DNA of 37,577 nt from SAR86 cluster bacterium AG-339-G14 (GTDB taxonomy: Bacteria; Pseudomonadota; Gammaproteobacteria; Magnimaribacterales; AG-339-G14): positions 1 to 37,577 of the forward strand of contig QCAB01000008.1 of the NCBI GenBank assembly GCA_003282105.1, in the 5' to 3' direction. This document shows positions 24,372-32,792 of this stretch, piece by piece. Below the pieces are notes generated by a model that saw only the letters and a program-made list of their open reading frames with translations, was not told the DNA's origin and did no database searches. Every line of letters begins with the position of its first letter. The stretch's first letter is position 1. The translations under genes and the position numbers were made by a program.

Positions 24372-24850
24372 TCTTTGATATAAGTTTTAATTTCACATTC
24401 AATTTTGCTTTTTTCATCGGTAAAACTTTCACTGCTTACCTCTTTCCAATTGTCTAAATCAATTGAAAAAAAAGCATCTCCTTTAAATTCTTTCATTACA
24501 TGTGTAAGCACCATCTTGGAACAGTGCGGCTCTAACAGGTTGTAAATTTCAGAGCCTCCAATAATAAAAATCTCTTGATCAAGAGCATTAAGGAAAGTTA
24601 ACAACTCGTTTATTTGTTTAAAAACTTTTATTTCATCTAAAGTTTGGAATCCTTTTTTTGTAAGAATTATATTCATTCTGTTTGGTAAAGGGCGTCCAAT
24701 AGATTCATAAGTTTTTCTCCCCATGACTACTGGACTTCCAGAGGTAAGTTCTTTAAATCTTTTCAGATCTTCTGGGATATGCCATGGCAAAGAATTATTT
24801 TTTCCAATTACGTTATTTTTTGCTATTGCTGCTACGATTGTAAGCTTCAT
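24368..24850 (-). CDS. folA: Dihydrofolate reductase FolA
   Basis: A 160-aa enzyme that reduces dihydrofolate with NADPH. It shows VAAIAKNNVIGKNNSLPWHIPEDLKRF, with the active-site acid as Glu27, then VVMGRKTYESIGRPLPNR and IIGGSEIYN. The track start is a TTG; the ATG at 24850 overlaps the thyA stop by one base and gives the standard N-terminus. Pairing with thyA is functional: thymidylate synthase makes the dihydrofolate that FolA recycles. Confidence 0.96.
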   Translation of the reverse strand: MKLTIVAAIAKNNVIGKNNSLPWHIPEDLKRFKELTSGSPVVMGRKTYESIGRPLPNRMNIILTKKGFQTLDEIKVFKQINELLTFLNALDQEIFIIGGSEIYNLLEPHCSKMVLTHVMKEFKGDAFFSIDLDNWKEVSSESFTDEKSKIECEIKTYIKD

Positions 24851-25644
24851 CAAACAGCTATTGGGGCCGAAATTAATGGGTGGAATTCATAGTCTAAAAT
24901 TTCTATATCTTCATATTTAAAGTCAGATATTTCCTTAACTTTTTTATTTAATTTTAAACGGGGCAAATTTTTTGGGTCTCTAGTTAATTGAAGATTTGCT
25001 TGGTCTAAATGGTTTAAATATAAGTGAGCGTCTCCAAGAGTATGAACGAATCTGTATGGTTTTAATTCACAGACCTGAGCAACCATGTGAGTTAGGAGGG
25101 CATATGAGGCTATGTTGAAAGGTACTCCTAAAAAAACATCTGCACTTCTTTGATAAAGTTGACAGGAAAGATTTCCGTTAGCTACGTAGAATTGAAAGAG
25201 AGTGTGACAAGGTGGCAAAGCCATTTGATCAATTAAGGTTGGATTCCAGCCACTGACAATATGCCTTCTAGAATCGGGATCATTTTTTAAACCTTCAATT
25301 AGATTTCTGATTTGATCAATTGGTTCTTTTCCTGGATTAGGCCATGATCTCCATTGAGCACCATAAACTGGACCAAGCTCACCATTTTCGTCAGCCCATT
25401 CATCCCATATCGATACTCCATTTTCTTTTAAATATTTAATATTTGTAGAACCTTTGAGAAACCATATGAGTTCATGGATTATTGATTTTAAGTGTATTTT
25501 TTTAGTGGTTACGAGGGGAAAGCCTTCACTTAGATCAAAATGCATTTGATGACCAAAGATGCTTTTTGTTCCTGTTCCAGTTCTATCAGATTTTTCAACT
25601 CCTTCATCGAGTATTTTTTGCATTAAATCAAGATATTGTTGCAT
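24850..25644 (-). CDS. thyA: Thymidylate synthase ThyA
   Basis: A 264-aa enzyme, exactly the length of E. coli ThyA, making dTMP from dUMP with methylene-tetrahydrofolate. The nucleophile Cys146 is in [12 protein letters not shown], matching E. coli numbering; [38 protein letters not shown] and DAHLYLNH are canonical. The track start (TTG at 25665) was replaced by the ATG at 25644 (MQQYLDLMQ). It overlaps the lgt 3' end by 17 bases and folA by 1. Confidence 0.97.
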   Translation of the reverse strand: MQQYLDLMQKILDEGVEKSDRTGTGTKSIFGHQMHFDLSEGFPLVTTKKIHLKSIIHELIWFLKGSTNIKYLKENGVSIWDEWADENGELGPVYGAQWRSWPNPGKEPIDQIRNLIEGLKNDPDSRRHIVSGWNPTLIDQMALPPCHTLFQFYVANGNLSCQLYQRSADVFLGVPFNIASYALLTHMVAQVCELKPYRFVHTLGDAHLYLNHLDQANLQLTRDPKNLPRLKLNKKVKEISDFKYEDIEILDYEFHPLISAPIAV

Positions 25645-26434
25645 TTTTATTTTTATTGAAAGCAAATATTAATAAGATAATTCCCGCCAAAACCATTGGT
25701 AAAGAAAGAATCTGACCACGGGTAATCATATCAAATAAATCAAATCCAATATGAGAATCCGGTGTTCTAAATTGTTCAGTTATGATTCTAAAAAAACCAT
25801 AAAATACTAGAAAATAACCCGACAATGCCATCCGAGGCATCTTTTTCTTAAATAGAAAATACATTATAAAAAATAACACAGGCCCCTCTAAAAAAGCCTG
25901 ATATAGCTGGGAAGGATGCCTAGCTAGCTGAAGGGGATCGCTCCAAAAGGTCATCCCCCATGGAAGGTCAGTTGGCCTTCCAAGCAATTCTCCTCCAAGG
26001 AAGTTTCCAATTCTTACAATTCCTAAACCTAGAGGAAAGCTTATAGCGATGTGATCGGAAAATTCGAAAAAAGGAATATTTATTTTTTTACTAAAGATCA
26101 AGAATGCAACAATTACTCCAAATAGCCCTCCATGAAAAGACAAACCACCTTCCCAAATCCTGAGAATGGAAAATGGATCAGATAATATTTGATCCATTCC
26201 ATAGAACAGCATGTAACCAAGTCTTCCTCCTATAATCGCTCCTAAAACTCCATAAAACAAAAAGTCTTCGACATGCTCTTCAGTGAAATTTGCATTAGTG
26301 GCAATATTTCTTTTGGCAAACCAATGGATAGATAGGATTGCTATTACCCAACTAATCCCGTACCAGTAAATTGGCCACCAACCAACAAAGGGAATGGGTA
26401 AATAGAAAGCAACAGGATTTATATCAATGATCAT
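25628..26434 (-). CDS. lgt: Prolipoprotein diacylglyceryl transferase Lgt
   Basis: A 268-aa inner-membrane enzyme with seven hydrophobic segments that attaches diacylglycerol to the lipobox cysteine of lipoproteins. Key regions are WYGISW, GGRLGY, the catalytic His in LSFHGGLFG (about 101, E. coli His103), [15 protein letters not shown] with the essential Arg/Asn, [10 protein letters not shown] and [10 protein letters not shown]. The usual FINGE is FLGGE here, a mild change. The window has at least two likely substrates, the M19 dipeptidase and the TRAP binding protein. The lgt-thyA-folA order is common in Gammaproteobacteria. Confidence 0.96.
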   Translation of the reverse strand: MIIDINPVAFYLPIPFVGWWPIYWYGISWVIAILSIHWFAKRNIATNANFTEEHVEDFLFYGVLGAIIGGRLGYMLFYGMDQILSDPFSILRIWEGGLSFHGGLFGVIVAFLIFSKKINIPFFEFSDHIAISFPLGLGIVRIGNFLGGELLGRPTDLPWGMTFWSDPLQLARHPSQLYQAFLEGPVLFFIMYFLFKKKMPRMALSGYFLVFYGFFRIITEQFRTPDSHIGFDLFDMITRGQILSLPMVLAGIILLIFAFNKNKNATIS

Positions 26435-27231
26435 AGGAAAGTAATATAAAAAATCCTTATGGCAACCAAAATAACTAAAATTGAAAAAGCTATTCTTAAA
26501 GATTCCCCTTTCATTTTGTTAGAAATCTCAGCCCCATATTTTGCAAAATAAATACTTGATATTCCGGCCACTAAAATTGCAGGTATAAATACCGAGCCAT
26601 AAACAAAATCTATTTCGTCTAGATCAATGGGTGCAAATAAAAGTCCTCCAATTAATCCTGACAATGCAAAAAAGAAGCCCATGATTGAAGAAGTTCCTAC
26701 AGCTTCATGAATTTTTAAACCTCTGAATTGAAAATAAGGAACCATTAAAATTCCTCCACCTATTCCAACAAATGAAGTAATCAGCGCAATAAAACCTCCG
26801 ACCATGAATAACTCTATTCCGCTAAAAGATGGAATTTTATTTTTTGGAGAAAAATTAAAGGCAAGTTGAATTGCAGCTAAGATAAGTGAGACCGCAATTA
26901 TAATCTGTAGAATACTCCCCGAAATATAGACAGCAATATACCTACCGAACATAGTTGAAATAATTGCTGCTAAAAACATGTATTTCACAATTTCTAAATT
27001 AATATTTTTGTTTAGATAATGGGTATATGCCGCCATTGGAATTGTAATGGCCATAGTTCCCATTGATGTTCCGGTCGCCAACAAGGGAATGAATTCAGGA
27101 GGAAAATTTAAATAATTAAATAGGAGAATATAAGCTGGAACAAGAATGATCCCGCTTCCAATACCAAAAAAACCTGATAATAATCCTGCAAAAATTCCAA
27201 GTAAGATTAAAGGGATAATGATTTCTATCAT
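26431..27231 (-). CDS. TauE/SafE family membrane transporter
   Basis: A 266-aa membrane protein with about eight hydrophobic helices and the two TauE repeats: GLLSGFFGIGSGIILVPAY near the N-terminus and TSFVGIGGGILMVPYF in the middle. The family exports sulfite, sulfoacetate or related organic sulfur anions, or may import them; the substrate cannot be read from sequence. It overlaps lgt by 4 bases (ATGA) and opens the - strand run to folA. A 54-bp spacer separates it from the divergent NRDE gene. Confidence 0.9.
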   Translation of the reverse strand: MIEIIIPLILLGIFAGLLSGFFGIGSGIILVPAYILLFNYLNFPPEFIPLLATGTSMGTMAITIPMAAYTHYLNKNINLEIVKYMFLAAIISTMFGRYIAVYISGSILQIIIAVSLILAAIQLAFNFSPKNKIPSFSGIELFMVGGFIALITSFVGIGGGILMVPYFQFRGLKIHEAVGTSSIMGFFFALSGLIGGLLFAPIDLDEIDFVYGSVFIPAILVAGISSIYFAKYGAEISNKMKGESLRIAFSILVILVAIRIFYITFL

Positions 27232-27285
27232 TTCATCGCATTATCGCTTATCTAAGACCTCTGATAAACTTAAGTTTTCTCAAGC

Positions 27286-28038
27286 ATGTGTTTAATTTTG
27301 TTGTCAAAGCCAAGTTTAGGCGATTATAAATTCGTTCTTTCTTCAAATAGAGACGAATTTTACGAACGGAAAACAAAAAATATGTTTTGGTGGAATAATT
27401 TTGACGGATTACTAGCTGGACAAGATTTAGAACAAGGCGGTACTTGGCTTGGAATAACAAAATCTGGAAGATTTGCGGCTGTAACTAACGTAAGAGAATT
27501 TTACCAAACAGATACAAAAGAAAATTTTTTGTCGCGAGGAGACTTAGTAAAAAATTTTTTAAATTCATCCTTGTCGCCTGAGGAGTATGTTCAAAAAGTC
27601 GAAGCAAACAAATACATGGGCTTTAACTTGGTTGTTTCTGATTTGAAATATTTTTCAATAATTTCCAGTCAAGGAATCGAAAGCTTCAATCAAGAATTAG
27701 TAGTCGTTGGTAATCGAGCTTTGAATACAGAAACAAAGAAATTGAAAAGTGCAAAAGAGGATTTTAAAAGTATCTTAAATCAAACTTTTACTCATCAAGA
27801 TTTAATTGAACTTATGCAAAAACCAAAAAAAAATTATGAATTCAATTTCGAACAAATAAACCAAAACCATGGAAGCGAGTTTGATTCAAGATTTATCACG
27901 TCTGATATTTACGGAACTAGATCGACAACTGTCATTACAATTGATCGGAAAGACATAGTCAAAGTCACAGAGGTAATATATGACAGTTCAAGCAATTTAT
28001 CTGATTCAAACACATTTGAATTTAAAGTTCACTCTTAA
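27286..28038 (+). CDS. NRDE family protein (TANGO2 homologue)
   Basis: A 250-aa protein that starts MCLILL and carries the family name motif in LSSNRDEFYER, then LAGQDLEQGGTWLGITKSGRFAAVTN and a late TYGTRSTTVI-like stretch (IYGTRSTTVITID). The family includes human TANGO2 and resembles Ntn-type hydrolases, where the Cys after the initiator Met could become the N-terminal residue. The biochemical function is not settled; heme or lipid handling has been suggested for the eukaryotic proteins. It precedes rppH by 4 bp and probably shares its transcript. Confidence 0.88.
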   Translation: MCLILLSKPSLGDYKFVLSSNRDEFYERKTKNMFWWNNFDGLLAGQDLEQGGTWLGITKSGRFAAVTNVREFYQTDTKENFLSRGDLVKNFLNSSLSPEEYVQKVEANKYMGFNLVVSDLKYFSIISSQGIESFNQELVVVGNRALNTETKKLKSAKEDFKSILNQTFTHQDLIELMQKPKKNYEFNFEQINQNHGSEFDSRFITSDIYGTRSTTVITIDRKDIVKVTEVIYDSSSNLSDSNTFEFKVHS

Positions 28039-28042
28039 GTAA

Positions 28043-28501
28043 ATGCAAGGATATAGAAAGAATGTTGCAATGGTTGTTCTAAATAGAAATAACCAAGTTC
28101 TTCTTTGCAGAAGAAAAGGAACAGAAAATTGGCAGTTTCCTCAAGGAGGAATAGATGAAAATGAACTTTGTGAAGATGCAATGTATAGAGAGCTTTATGA
28201 AGAGGTAGGGCTCAAATCATCAGAAGTAGAAATTTTGGGTAAAACAAAAGAGGAAATAAAATATGATATTCCTATTACTATTAGATCAAGAGTTTTAGGC
28301 GGAAAATACAAAGGTCAATTACAAACCTGGTTTTTACTAAAGTTGAAAGGAGAAAATTTTTCAATTGACTTGAGTAAAGATGTCTCACCAGAGTTCGATA
28401 AATTCGATTGGGTTTCTTTTTGGTTTCCTCTGGCAAAAATAATACATTTTAAAAAAGAAGCCTATCGATTGGCATTGAAGGAGTTAAGAGAATTGTTATG
28501 A
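28043..28501 (+). CDS. rppH: RNA pyrophosphohydrolase RppH
   Basis: A 152-aa Nudix enzyme that converts 5'-triphosphate RNA ends to monophosphate and so starts RNase E decay. The N-terminus GYRKNVAMVVLN and the Nudix box, read as GGIDENELCEDAMYRELYEE, are those of RppH, with WQFPQGG before it and the late GQLQTWFLL strand after it. It is shorter than E. coli RppH at the C-terminus, which is common. Start 4 bases after the NRDE stop; overlaps the HAD gene by 4 bases (ATGA). Confidence 0.94.
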   Translation: MQGYRKNVAMVVLNRNNQVLLCRRKGTENWQFPQGGIDENELCEDAMYRELYEEVGLKSSEVEILGKTKEEIKYDIPITIRSRVLGGKYKGQLQTWFLLKLKGENFSIDLSKDVSPEFDKFDWVSFWFPLAKIIHFKKEAYRLALKELRELL

Positions 28502-29142
28502 AAAAATTAGCAATTTATGATTTGGACGATACATTACTTTGCGGCGATAGTGAGTTCCATTGGGCTAAATTTACTGTTGAAAAGGGATACATAGAAGAAG
28601 AGGTTTATTTGAAAAAAATTAAGGCCTTCGAAATTGACTATAGATCAGGGAACTTAAATTTTGATGAATATTGTTCATTTCTTCTAAATCCGTTGATTGG
28701 CATGAATGTCAATGACTTAAACAAATTAGTTGAAGAATTTATTGAGTCTCATGAGAGAAAATTGATTGATTCTTTTACGTTTGAGTTACTCAAAAAACAT
28801 GAAAATGATTTTAGGATAATAGCATCCGGATCATTAGATTTTATTGTTGAAGGATTTTCTAAATATTTCGGAATAAATGAATTCATCGGCTCATCATACG
28901 AAGTTATGGACAATAAGATTACAGGAGTGCTAAACAAAGCTGCTTTTGGAATTGGAAAATTAGAGAAAGTTAAAGAGTGGTGTCAAAATAAAAATTATTT
29001 CCTTGAAGAATCTGTTTTTTATACTGACTCGATAAACGATTTGCCTTTAATAAAAGCTTGTCCGAGTAGTATCATAGTTTCACCAGACAAAAAATTAGAG
29101 CAATATGCTTTGGAAAGAAATTTACTAATTTTAAATAGATGA
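28498..29142 (+). CDS. HAD-IB family phosphatase (SerB-like)
   Basis: A 214-aa haloacid dehalogenase hydrolase of subfamily IB. Motif I is AIYDLDDTLL with the nucleophile Asp8 and acid Asp10; motif II is IIASGSLDFI; the motif III Lys lies in GIGKLEKVK; motif IV is FYTDSINDLPL. The residues ISG/GSSYEV arrangement is that of phosphoserine phosphatase-like proteins that often sit beside rppH in pseudomonads. The substrate is not known; a small phosphorylated alcohol or lipid is plausible. Overlaps rppH and lies 7 bp before the aminotransferase. Confidence 0.87.
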   Translation: MKKLAIYDLDDTLLCGDSEFHWAKFTVEKGYIEEEVYLKKIKAFEIDYRSGNLNFDEYCSFLLNPLIGMNVNDLNKLVEEFIESHERKLIDSFTFELLKKHENDFRIIASGSLDFIVEGFSKYFGINEFIGSSYEVMDNKITGVLNKAAFGIGKLEKVKEWCQNKNYFLEESVFYTDSINDLPLIKACPSSIIVSPDKKLEQYALERNLLILNR

Positions 29143-29149
29143 AAATCTT

Positions 29150-30352
29150 ATGACAAAAAAAGAAATAGAAAAAAATTATAAGAAATTATTGGACCAGAAG
29201 TTAAACCTCGACCTGACAAGGGGTCAACCATCCAAAGAACAATTAAAGCTTTCCGAACCCATGGACCAAATTTTGAAAAATAAATTTAATTTCGATGGAG
29301 AGGATTTAAGGAATTACGGTTTAATAAAAGGGTTAGATTCAACAAGAAAATTAGGCGCAATATTATTAGGAATAAATTATAAGAACGTAATAGCAAACGG
29401 AACTAGTAGTCTTAATTTGACTTCAATGGTTATTCAAGCTCTTTTCTTTAAAGGCATCAACGGCGAAGCTTGGAAACATTATAAAAAAATTTCTTTTTTA
29501 TGTCCGGTGCCTGGATACGATAGACATTTTTCTCTCTTAGAAATGATGGGCATTAATATGATAAATGTTCCTCTCAAGGGCGATGGTCCAGATATGGATT
29601 ATGCTGAAAAGTTAGTGAAAAAAGATAAATCGATAAAAGGAATAATTTGCGTACCAAAACATTCTAACCCTACTGGTGAAACATACTCTCTTAAAGTTTT
29701 GGAGCGTCTGGCAAGACTTCCTAAAAAAGCTTCAAAAGATTTTATGATTTTTTACGACAACGCCTATTGTGTTCATGATTTTAAAAAATCAAAGAAACTT
29801 GGAAATATTTTTAATTTTTGTAAAAAATCAAATACTTCAAATAATATTGTTATGTTTGCAAGTACAAGCAAAATTACTTTCGCAGGTGCTGGGATTTCTT
29901 TTTTAGCTGCCTCGGAAAAAACTTTATCTAATTTTTTGTCTTTTTATCAAAACACTAGAGTTGGCTCGGATAAAATAAACCAAGCCAAACATTCAAAGTT
30001 TTTAAAAGATAAAAAATCTTTAGAAAAACACATGGATAAACACTCTTTAGTGTTGTCAAAAAAATTTGAAATTGTAGAAAAGTATCTCTCAAAACTACCA
30101 TCCGATATGGCCAACTGGACAAAGCCAACTGGCGGTTACTTCGTTTCTTTTAATTCAAAACCAGGTAAAGCTAAGAAAATCTACAAGCTATGCGAAAACG
30201 CTGGTTTAAAACTCACTCCAGTAGGCGCAACATTCCCTTATGGAAAAGATCCCAAGAATCAAAACTTGAGAATTTCTCCCACCAAAATAAGCAATTTAGA
30301 GTTAAAAAAAGCGATGGAAGTTTTTATAACTTCGGTAATGTTAGCAGGTTAG
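29150..30352 (+). CDS. Aspartate aminotransferase, type Ic
   Basis: A 400-aa PLP enzyme of fold type I. It has LDLTRGQPSKEQLKLS, CPVPGYDRHF, PKHSNPTGETYS and the PLP lysine in STSKITFAGAG (about Lys241). These mark the divergent Ic group of aspartate aminotransferases, like AspT of Corynebacterium, rather than the AspC group. The reaction is aspartate plus 2-oxoglutarate to oxaloacetate plus glutamate. It closes the NRDE-rppH-HAD run and overlaps hspQ by 4 bases, tail to tail. The substrate range is inferred from the family. Confidence 0.88.
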   Translation: MTKKEIEKNYKKLLDQKLNLDLTRGQPSKEQLKLSEPMDQILKNKFNFDGEDLRNYGLIKGLDSTRKLGAILLGINYKNVIANGTSSLNLTSMVIQALFFKGINGEAWKHYKKISFLCPVPGYDRHFSLLEMMGINMINVPLKGDGPDMDYAEKLVKKDKSIKGIICVPKHSNPTGETYSLKVLERLARLPKKASKDFMIFYDNAYCVHDFKKSKKLGNIFNFCKKSNTSNNIVMFASTSKITFAGAGISFLAASEKTLSNFLSFYQNTRVGSDKINQAKHSKFLKDKKSLEKHMDKHSLVLSKKFEIVEKYLSKLPSDMANWTKPTGGYFVSFNSKPGKAKKIYKLCENAGLKLTPVGATFPYGKDPKNQNLRISPTKISNLELKKAMEVFITSVMLAG

Positions 30353-30681
30353 TTTCTTGCGCCTTGAAGGATTTCGTAAACTTTTCCATTAAAAGGACCA
30401 AAATTAGCGTTTACATCAGGATGTGCTACTGGCTCATTAGACTCATCAACTAATAAGTTTTGTTGAGAAACATATGCAGTGTAGAAAACGTCGTCATTTT
30501 CGGCAAAGACATGATAGAAAGGTTGATCTTTACTAGGCCTTATTTGTGATGGGATGCTTTGGTACCATTCTTCTGTGTTGTTGAACTCGGGATCAACATC
30601 GAAAATGACTCCTCTAAAATCGAGAAATTTGTGCTTAACAACTTGTCCTATTGAAAAATTGGTTTCGACTACTTCTTTCAT
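30349..30681 (-). CDS. hspQ: Heat shock protein HspQ
   Basis: A 110-aa protein with the HspQ (hemimethylated DNA-binding YccV) pattern: FSIGQVVKHKFLDFRGVIFDVDPEF, then PFYHVFAENDD and YVSQQNLLVD. In E. coli HspQ is made under sigma-32 control and modulates the Lon protease. The window also encodes RpoH, the probable controller. A promoter-like region with an inverted repeat lies just upstream. It is convergent with the aminotransferase. Confidence 0.93.
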   Translation of the reverse strand: MKEVVETNFSIGQVVKHKFLDFRGVIFDVDPEFNNTEEWYQSIPSQIRPSKDQPFYHVFAENDDVFYTAYVSQQNLLVDESNEPVAHPDVNANFGPFNGKVYEILQGARN

Positions 30682-30698
30682 TTAATTAATTTATTCTA

Positions 30699-30715
30699 CA
30701 CTATTATATCTAGTG
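30699..30715 (-). promoter_or_regulatory. Inverted repeat over the candidate hspQ -10 box
   Basis: On the - strand TATAAT lies within CACTA-N7-TAGTG, a 17-bp inverted repeat about 18 bases before the hspQ ATG. Further upstream is CTTGAA, the sigma-32 -35 consensus, at 30730-30735, but a matching CCCCAT-type -10 is not convincing. The repeat could be an operator. Short arms make chance possible. Confidence 0.3.
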
Positions 30716-30730
30716 ACATCTTAAATTAAT

Positions 30731-31786
30731 TCAAGCCTTATGAGCTTCTTTTAAGTAATCTTTAGATTGCATTTCTATCAACCTGCTTATCGTTCTTTTA
30801 AATTTTTCTTTAAGATTTATTCCCTTGTAAATATCTCTGAAATCTTCTTCAGCACTGATTATTATTTTAACTCTTCTGTCGTAACATTCGTCGATAAGAC
30901 TAATAAAACGTCTGGCGACATCATCTGACTCAATCTTTTTCATATCAGAAATGATTAAAGTTTGAAATTCTTTAGATATTTCTATGTAATCCATTGAGCT
31001 TCTCGGAGCAGAACAAATGTTGCTGAAATCAAACCAAATAACACCTTTAGAGGATTTTATTATTTCAATTTTTCTTCCAAGAATCTCAATTTGTTTTATT
31101 TGTATTTCATTAATTCCCTTCAAAGAGTTAAATATATTTTCTAACTTTTCTTTAACTATTATTGAGGTTGGAAAAAAAAATAATTCATTTTGCTCTAAAG
31201 TTCTTAAGCGATAATCGTTTATTGAGTTTAGGTTAAAAACTTCGCAATTGGCTTCAATTGCTTGGATTGCCGGAAGAAATAATTTTCTTTGCAGCCCGCC
31301 TTCATAAAGCCTTGAAGGTTCCAAATTAGACGTTGTGATAAAACAAGCTTTAGATTTAAAAAATTCTTGCATAAATTTACCCAAAAGCATGGCATCTCCG
31401 ATGTCCTCAACAAAAAATTCGTCAAAACAAAAAAAAGAATATTTTTTAGTCAAATTTTTAACTATTTTATTGATAGGATCTTTTTGGCCTTTTAATTTAT
31501 TTAAATCCTCGTGAAGAAGCTTCATAAATCTGTGAAAATGTAGTCTTATTTTTTTTTTGGACTTGAGTTCTTTAAAAAATAAGTCCATTAAAAAAGTTTT
31601 GCCTCTTCCAACCTCTCCGTGGATATAAATACTCTTGGGAAGTCTAGATTTCCTAAAAATACTTAATGGAAAAGTATGTCTTTCTGAATTAACTAATTTA
31701 GGTTCTAACTTTTCAATTAATTTGATTTGGTTTTCATCAAATTCTATTTGGCCGTTTTCAACGGCTTGTAAGTAATATTTTCTCAG
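30731..31786 (-). CDS. zapE: Cell division AFG1-like ATPase ZapE, apparent CTG start
   Basis: An AAA-type ATPase of about 351 aa that modulates the Z-ring. The track's ATG at 31588 would delete the Walker A motif. Reading upstream in frame gives RKYYLQAVENGQIEFDENQ and then HGEVGRGKTFLMD, the N-terminus and P-loop of ZapE. Walker B is FFCFDEFFVEDIGDAMLL; ITTSNLEPSRLYEGGLQR and DYRLRTL follow, as in E. coli. An in-frame TAA stands four codons before RKYY, and the only start-like codon between is CTG at 31786, in CTGA with the upstream gene's stop. So initiation seems to be at CTG, coupled to termination. Product certain, start inferred. Confidence 0.9.
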   Translation of the reverse strand: MRKYYLQAVENGQIEFDENQIKLIEKLEPKLVNSERHTFPLSIFRKSRLPKSIYIHGEVGRGKTFLMDLFFKELKSKKKIRLHFHRFMKLLHEDLNKLKGQKDPINKIVKNLTKKYSFFCFDEFFVEDIGDAMLLGKFMQEFFKSKACFITTSNLEPSRLYEGGLQRKLFLPAIQAIEANCEVFNLNSINDYRLRTLEQNELFFFPTSIIVKEKLENIFNSLKGINEIQIKQIEILGRKIEIIKSSKGVIWFDFSNICSAPRSSMDYIEISKEFQTLIISDMKKIESDDVARRFISLIDECYDRRVKIIISAEEDFRDIYKGINLKEKFKRTISRLIEMQSKDYLKEAHKA

Positions 31787-32070
31787 CTTATTAGCTTATG
31801 AGTAGTTATCTCTGGCGCGCCATCTAAAAAGGGTGCTAGCTCCATCGCAATAGTTTGGAAATGCTCGGTTTGAGTATGATTGGCATGGGCTTCCTCGTCT
31901 TTGTAAATTTCTATCATCATAATAATCTGGGGATCAGATGTTTCATGCATTTCATAATATTCACACCCGGGTTCATTTTCAGATACAGCTTGTACAAGTT
32001 TTCTCATTACTTCTTTGAAATTATCTAATTCATTATCTTTTATTTTTAATTTTGCAATTGCTCCAATCAT
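31783..32070 (-). CDS. ABM-domain protein (YgiN-like quinol monooxygenase family)
   Basis: A 95-aa dimeric alpha/beta-barrel protein with the antibiotic-biosynthesis-monooxygenase pattern: AIAKLKIKDNELDNFKEV, NEPGCEYYEMHET, IMMIEIYKDEEAHANHTQTEHFQ. Relatives act on quinols or other aromatic compounds without a metal cofactor; the substrate here is unknown. GAGAGG lies 6-8 bases before the ATG. The stop codon is part of the CTGA shared with zapE. A 72-bp spacer with -10-like TATAAT/TATAAC boxes on both strands separates it from the GST gene. Confidence 0.85.
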   Translation of the reverse strand: MIGAIAKLKIKDNELDNFKEVMRKLVQAVSENEPGCEYYEMHETSDPQIIMMIEIYKDEEAHANHTQTEHFQTIAMELAPFLDGAPEITTHKLIS

Positions 32071-32087
32071 AATATTCCTCTCATTAA

Positions 32088-32095
32088 GTTATAAT
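32088..32095. promoter_or_regulatory. Overlapping -10-like boxes between the ABM and GST genes
   Basis: TATAAT reads on + at 32090-32095 and TATAAC reads on - at 32093-32088. They would serve the GST and ABM-zapE transcripts. No good -35 was found for either, so this is a suggestion only. Confidence 0.25.
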
Positions 32096-32142
32096 TATTC
32101 TACTTTTCTAAATAGTTTGATACAAATCTGGGGATAATAATT

Positions 32143-32757
32143 ATGATAAAAATCTGGGCAACAGAAAGTTCAAGGGCGATGAGACCAATCTGGACGGCTG
32201 AAGAAATGGGTCTGGATTACGAATTAACAATGATGCCTTTTCCTCCAAGAGTATTCATGAAAGAGTATCTCGAGGTAAACATGCTCGGAACAATTCCTTA
32301 CATGATCGATGGAGATGTGAAAATGACTGAATCGGTTGCAATGTCTCAATATCTGGTAGAAAAATATGGTCCGTCTGACTTAAGGGTGATGCCAGATGAA
32401 AAGGATTATCCCACTTATTTGAATTGGCTTTATCATGCAGACGCAACGTTAACTTTCCCACAAACAGTTGTTTTGAGATATAAGCTTCAAGAGCCTGGAG
32501 TTGCAGATGCTGCAGTTGATGGTTACAGCAGATGGTTTGTTTCAAGATTGAAACTTTTAGAAACTTCTTTAGATGGTAAAGAGTATTTATGCTCCGATAG
32601 ATTTACTATTGCAGACATATGCGTTAGTTACGCAATACTTTTGGCAGATTCTCTAGGCATACATCAAGCTTTTAAGCCAAACATTAAGCGATGGACGGAT
32701 TCCCTCTTTGAAAGAGAAGCATTTAAGAAATCTAAATCTTATAAATTCGAAGAATAA
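32143..32757 (+). CDS. Glutathione S-transferase family protein
   Basis: A 204-aa two-domain protein. The N-terminal thioredoxin-like half has ATESSRAMRPIW, the cis-Pro region GTIPYMIDGD and the glutathione-binding MTESVAMSQYL; the helical C-terminal half has the folding motif DRFTIADICVSYAI. The family conjugates glutathione to electrophiles or isomerises them. The active Ser is probably one of the two in ATESS. GGGG lies 9 bases before the ATG. It stands in a redox/detoxification neighbourhood; the substrate is unknown. Confidence 0.9.
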   Translation: MIKIWATESSRAMRPIWTAEEMGLDYELTMMPFPPRVFMKEYLEVNMLGTIPYMIDGDVKMTESVAMSQYLVEKYGPSDLRVMPDEKDYPTYLNWLYHADATLTFPQTVVLRYKLQEPGVADAAVDGYSRWFVSRLKLLETSLDGKEYLCSDRFTIADICVSYAILLADSLGIHQAFKPNIKRWTDSLFEREAFKKSKSYKFEE

Positions 32758-32792
32758 CTAAATTATGGAAATTTAAGAAAATTGTGAAGTTT

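Noticed and set aside
30731-31588. zapE as a 5'-truncated pseudogene starting at ATG 31588
   Set aside because: The open frame continues upstream with Walker A and the conserved N-terminus up to a CTG; nothing is missing except a standard start codon.
32255-32545. 96-aa ORF opposite the GST gene
   Set aside because: His/Gln-rich shadow of a clear GST.
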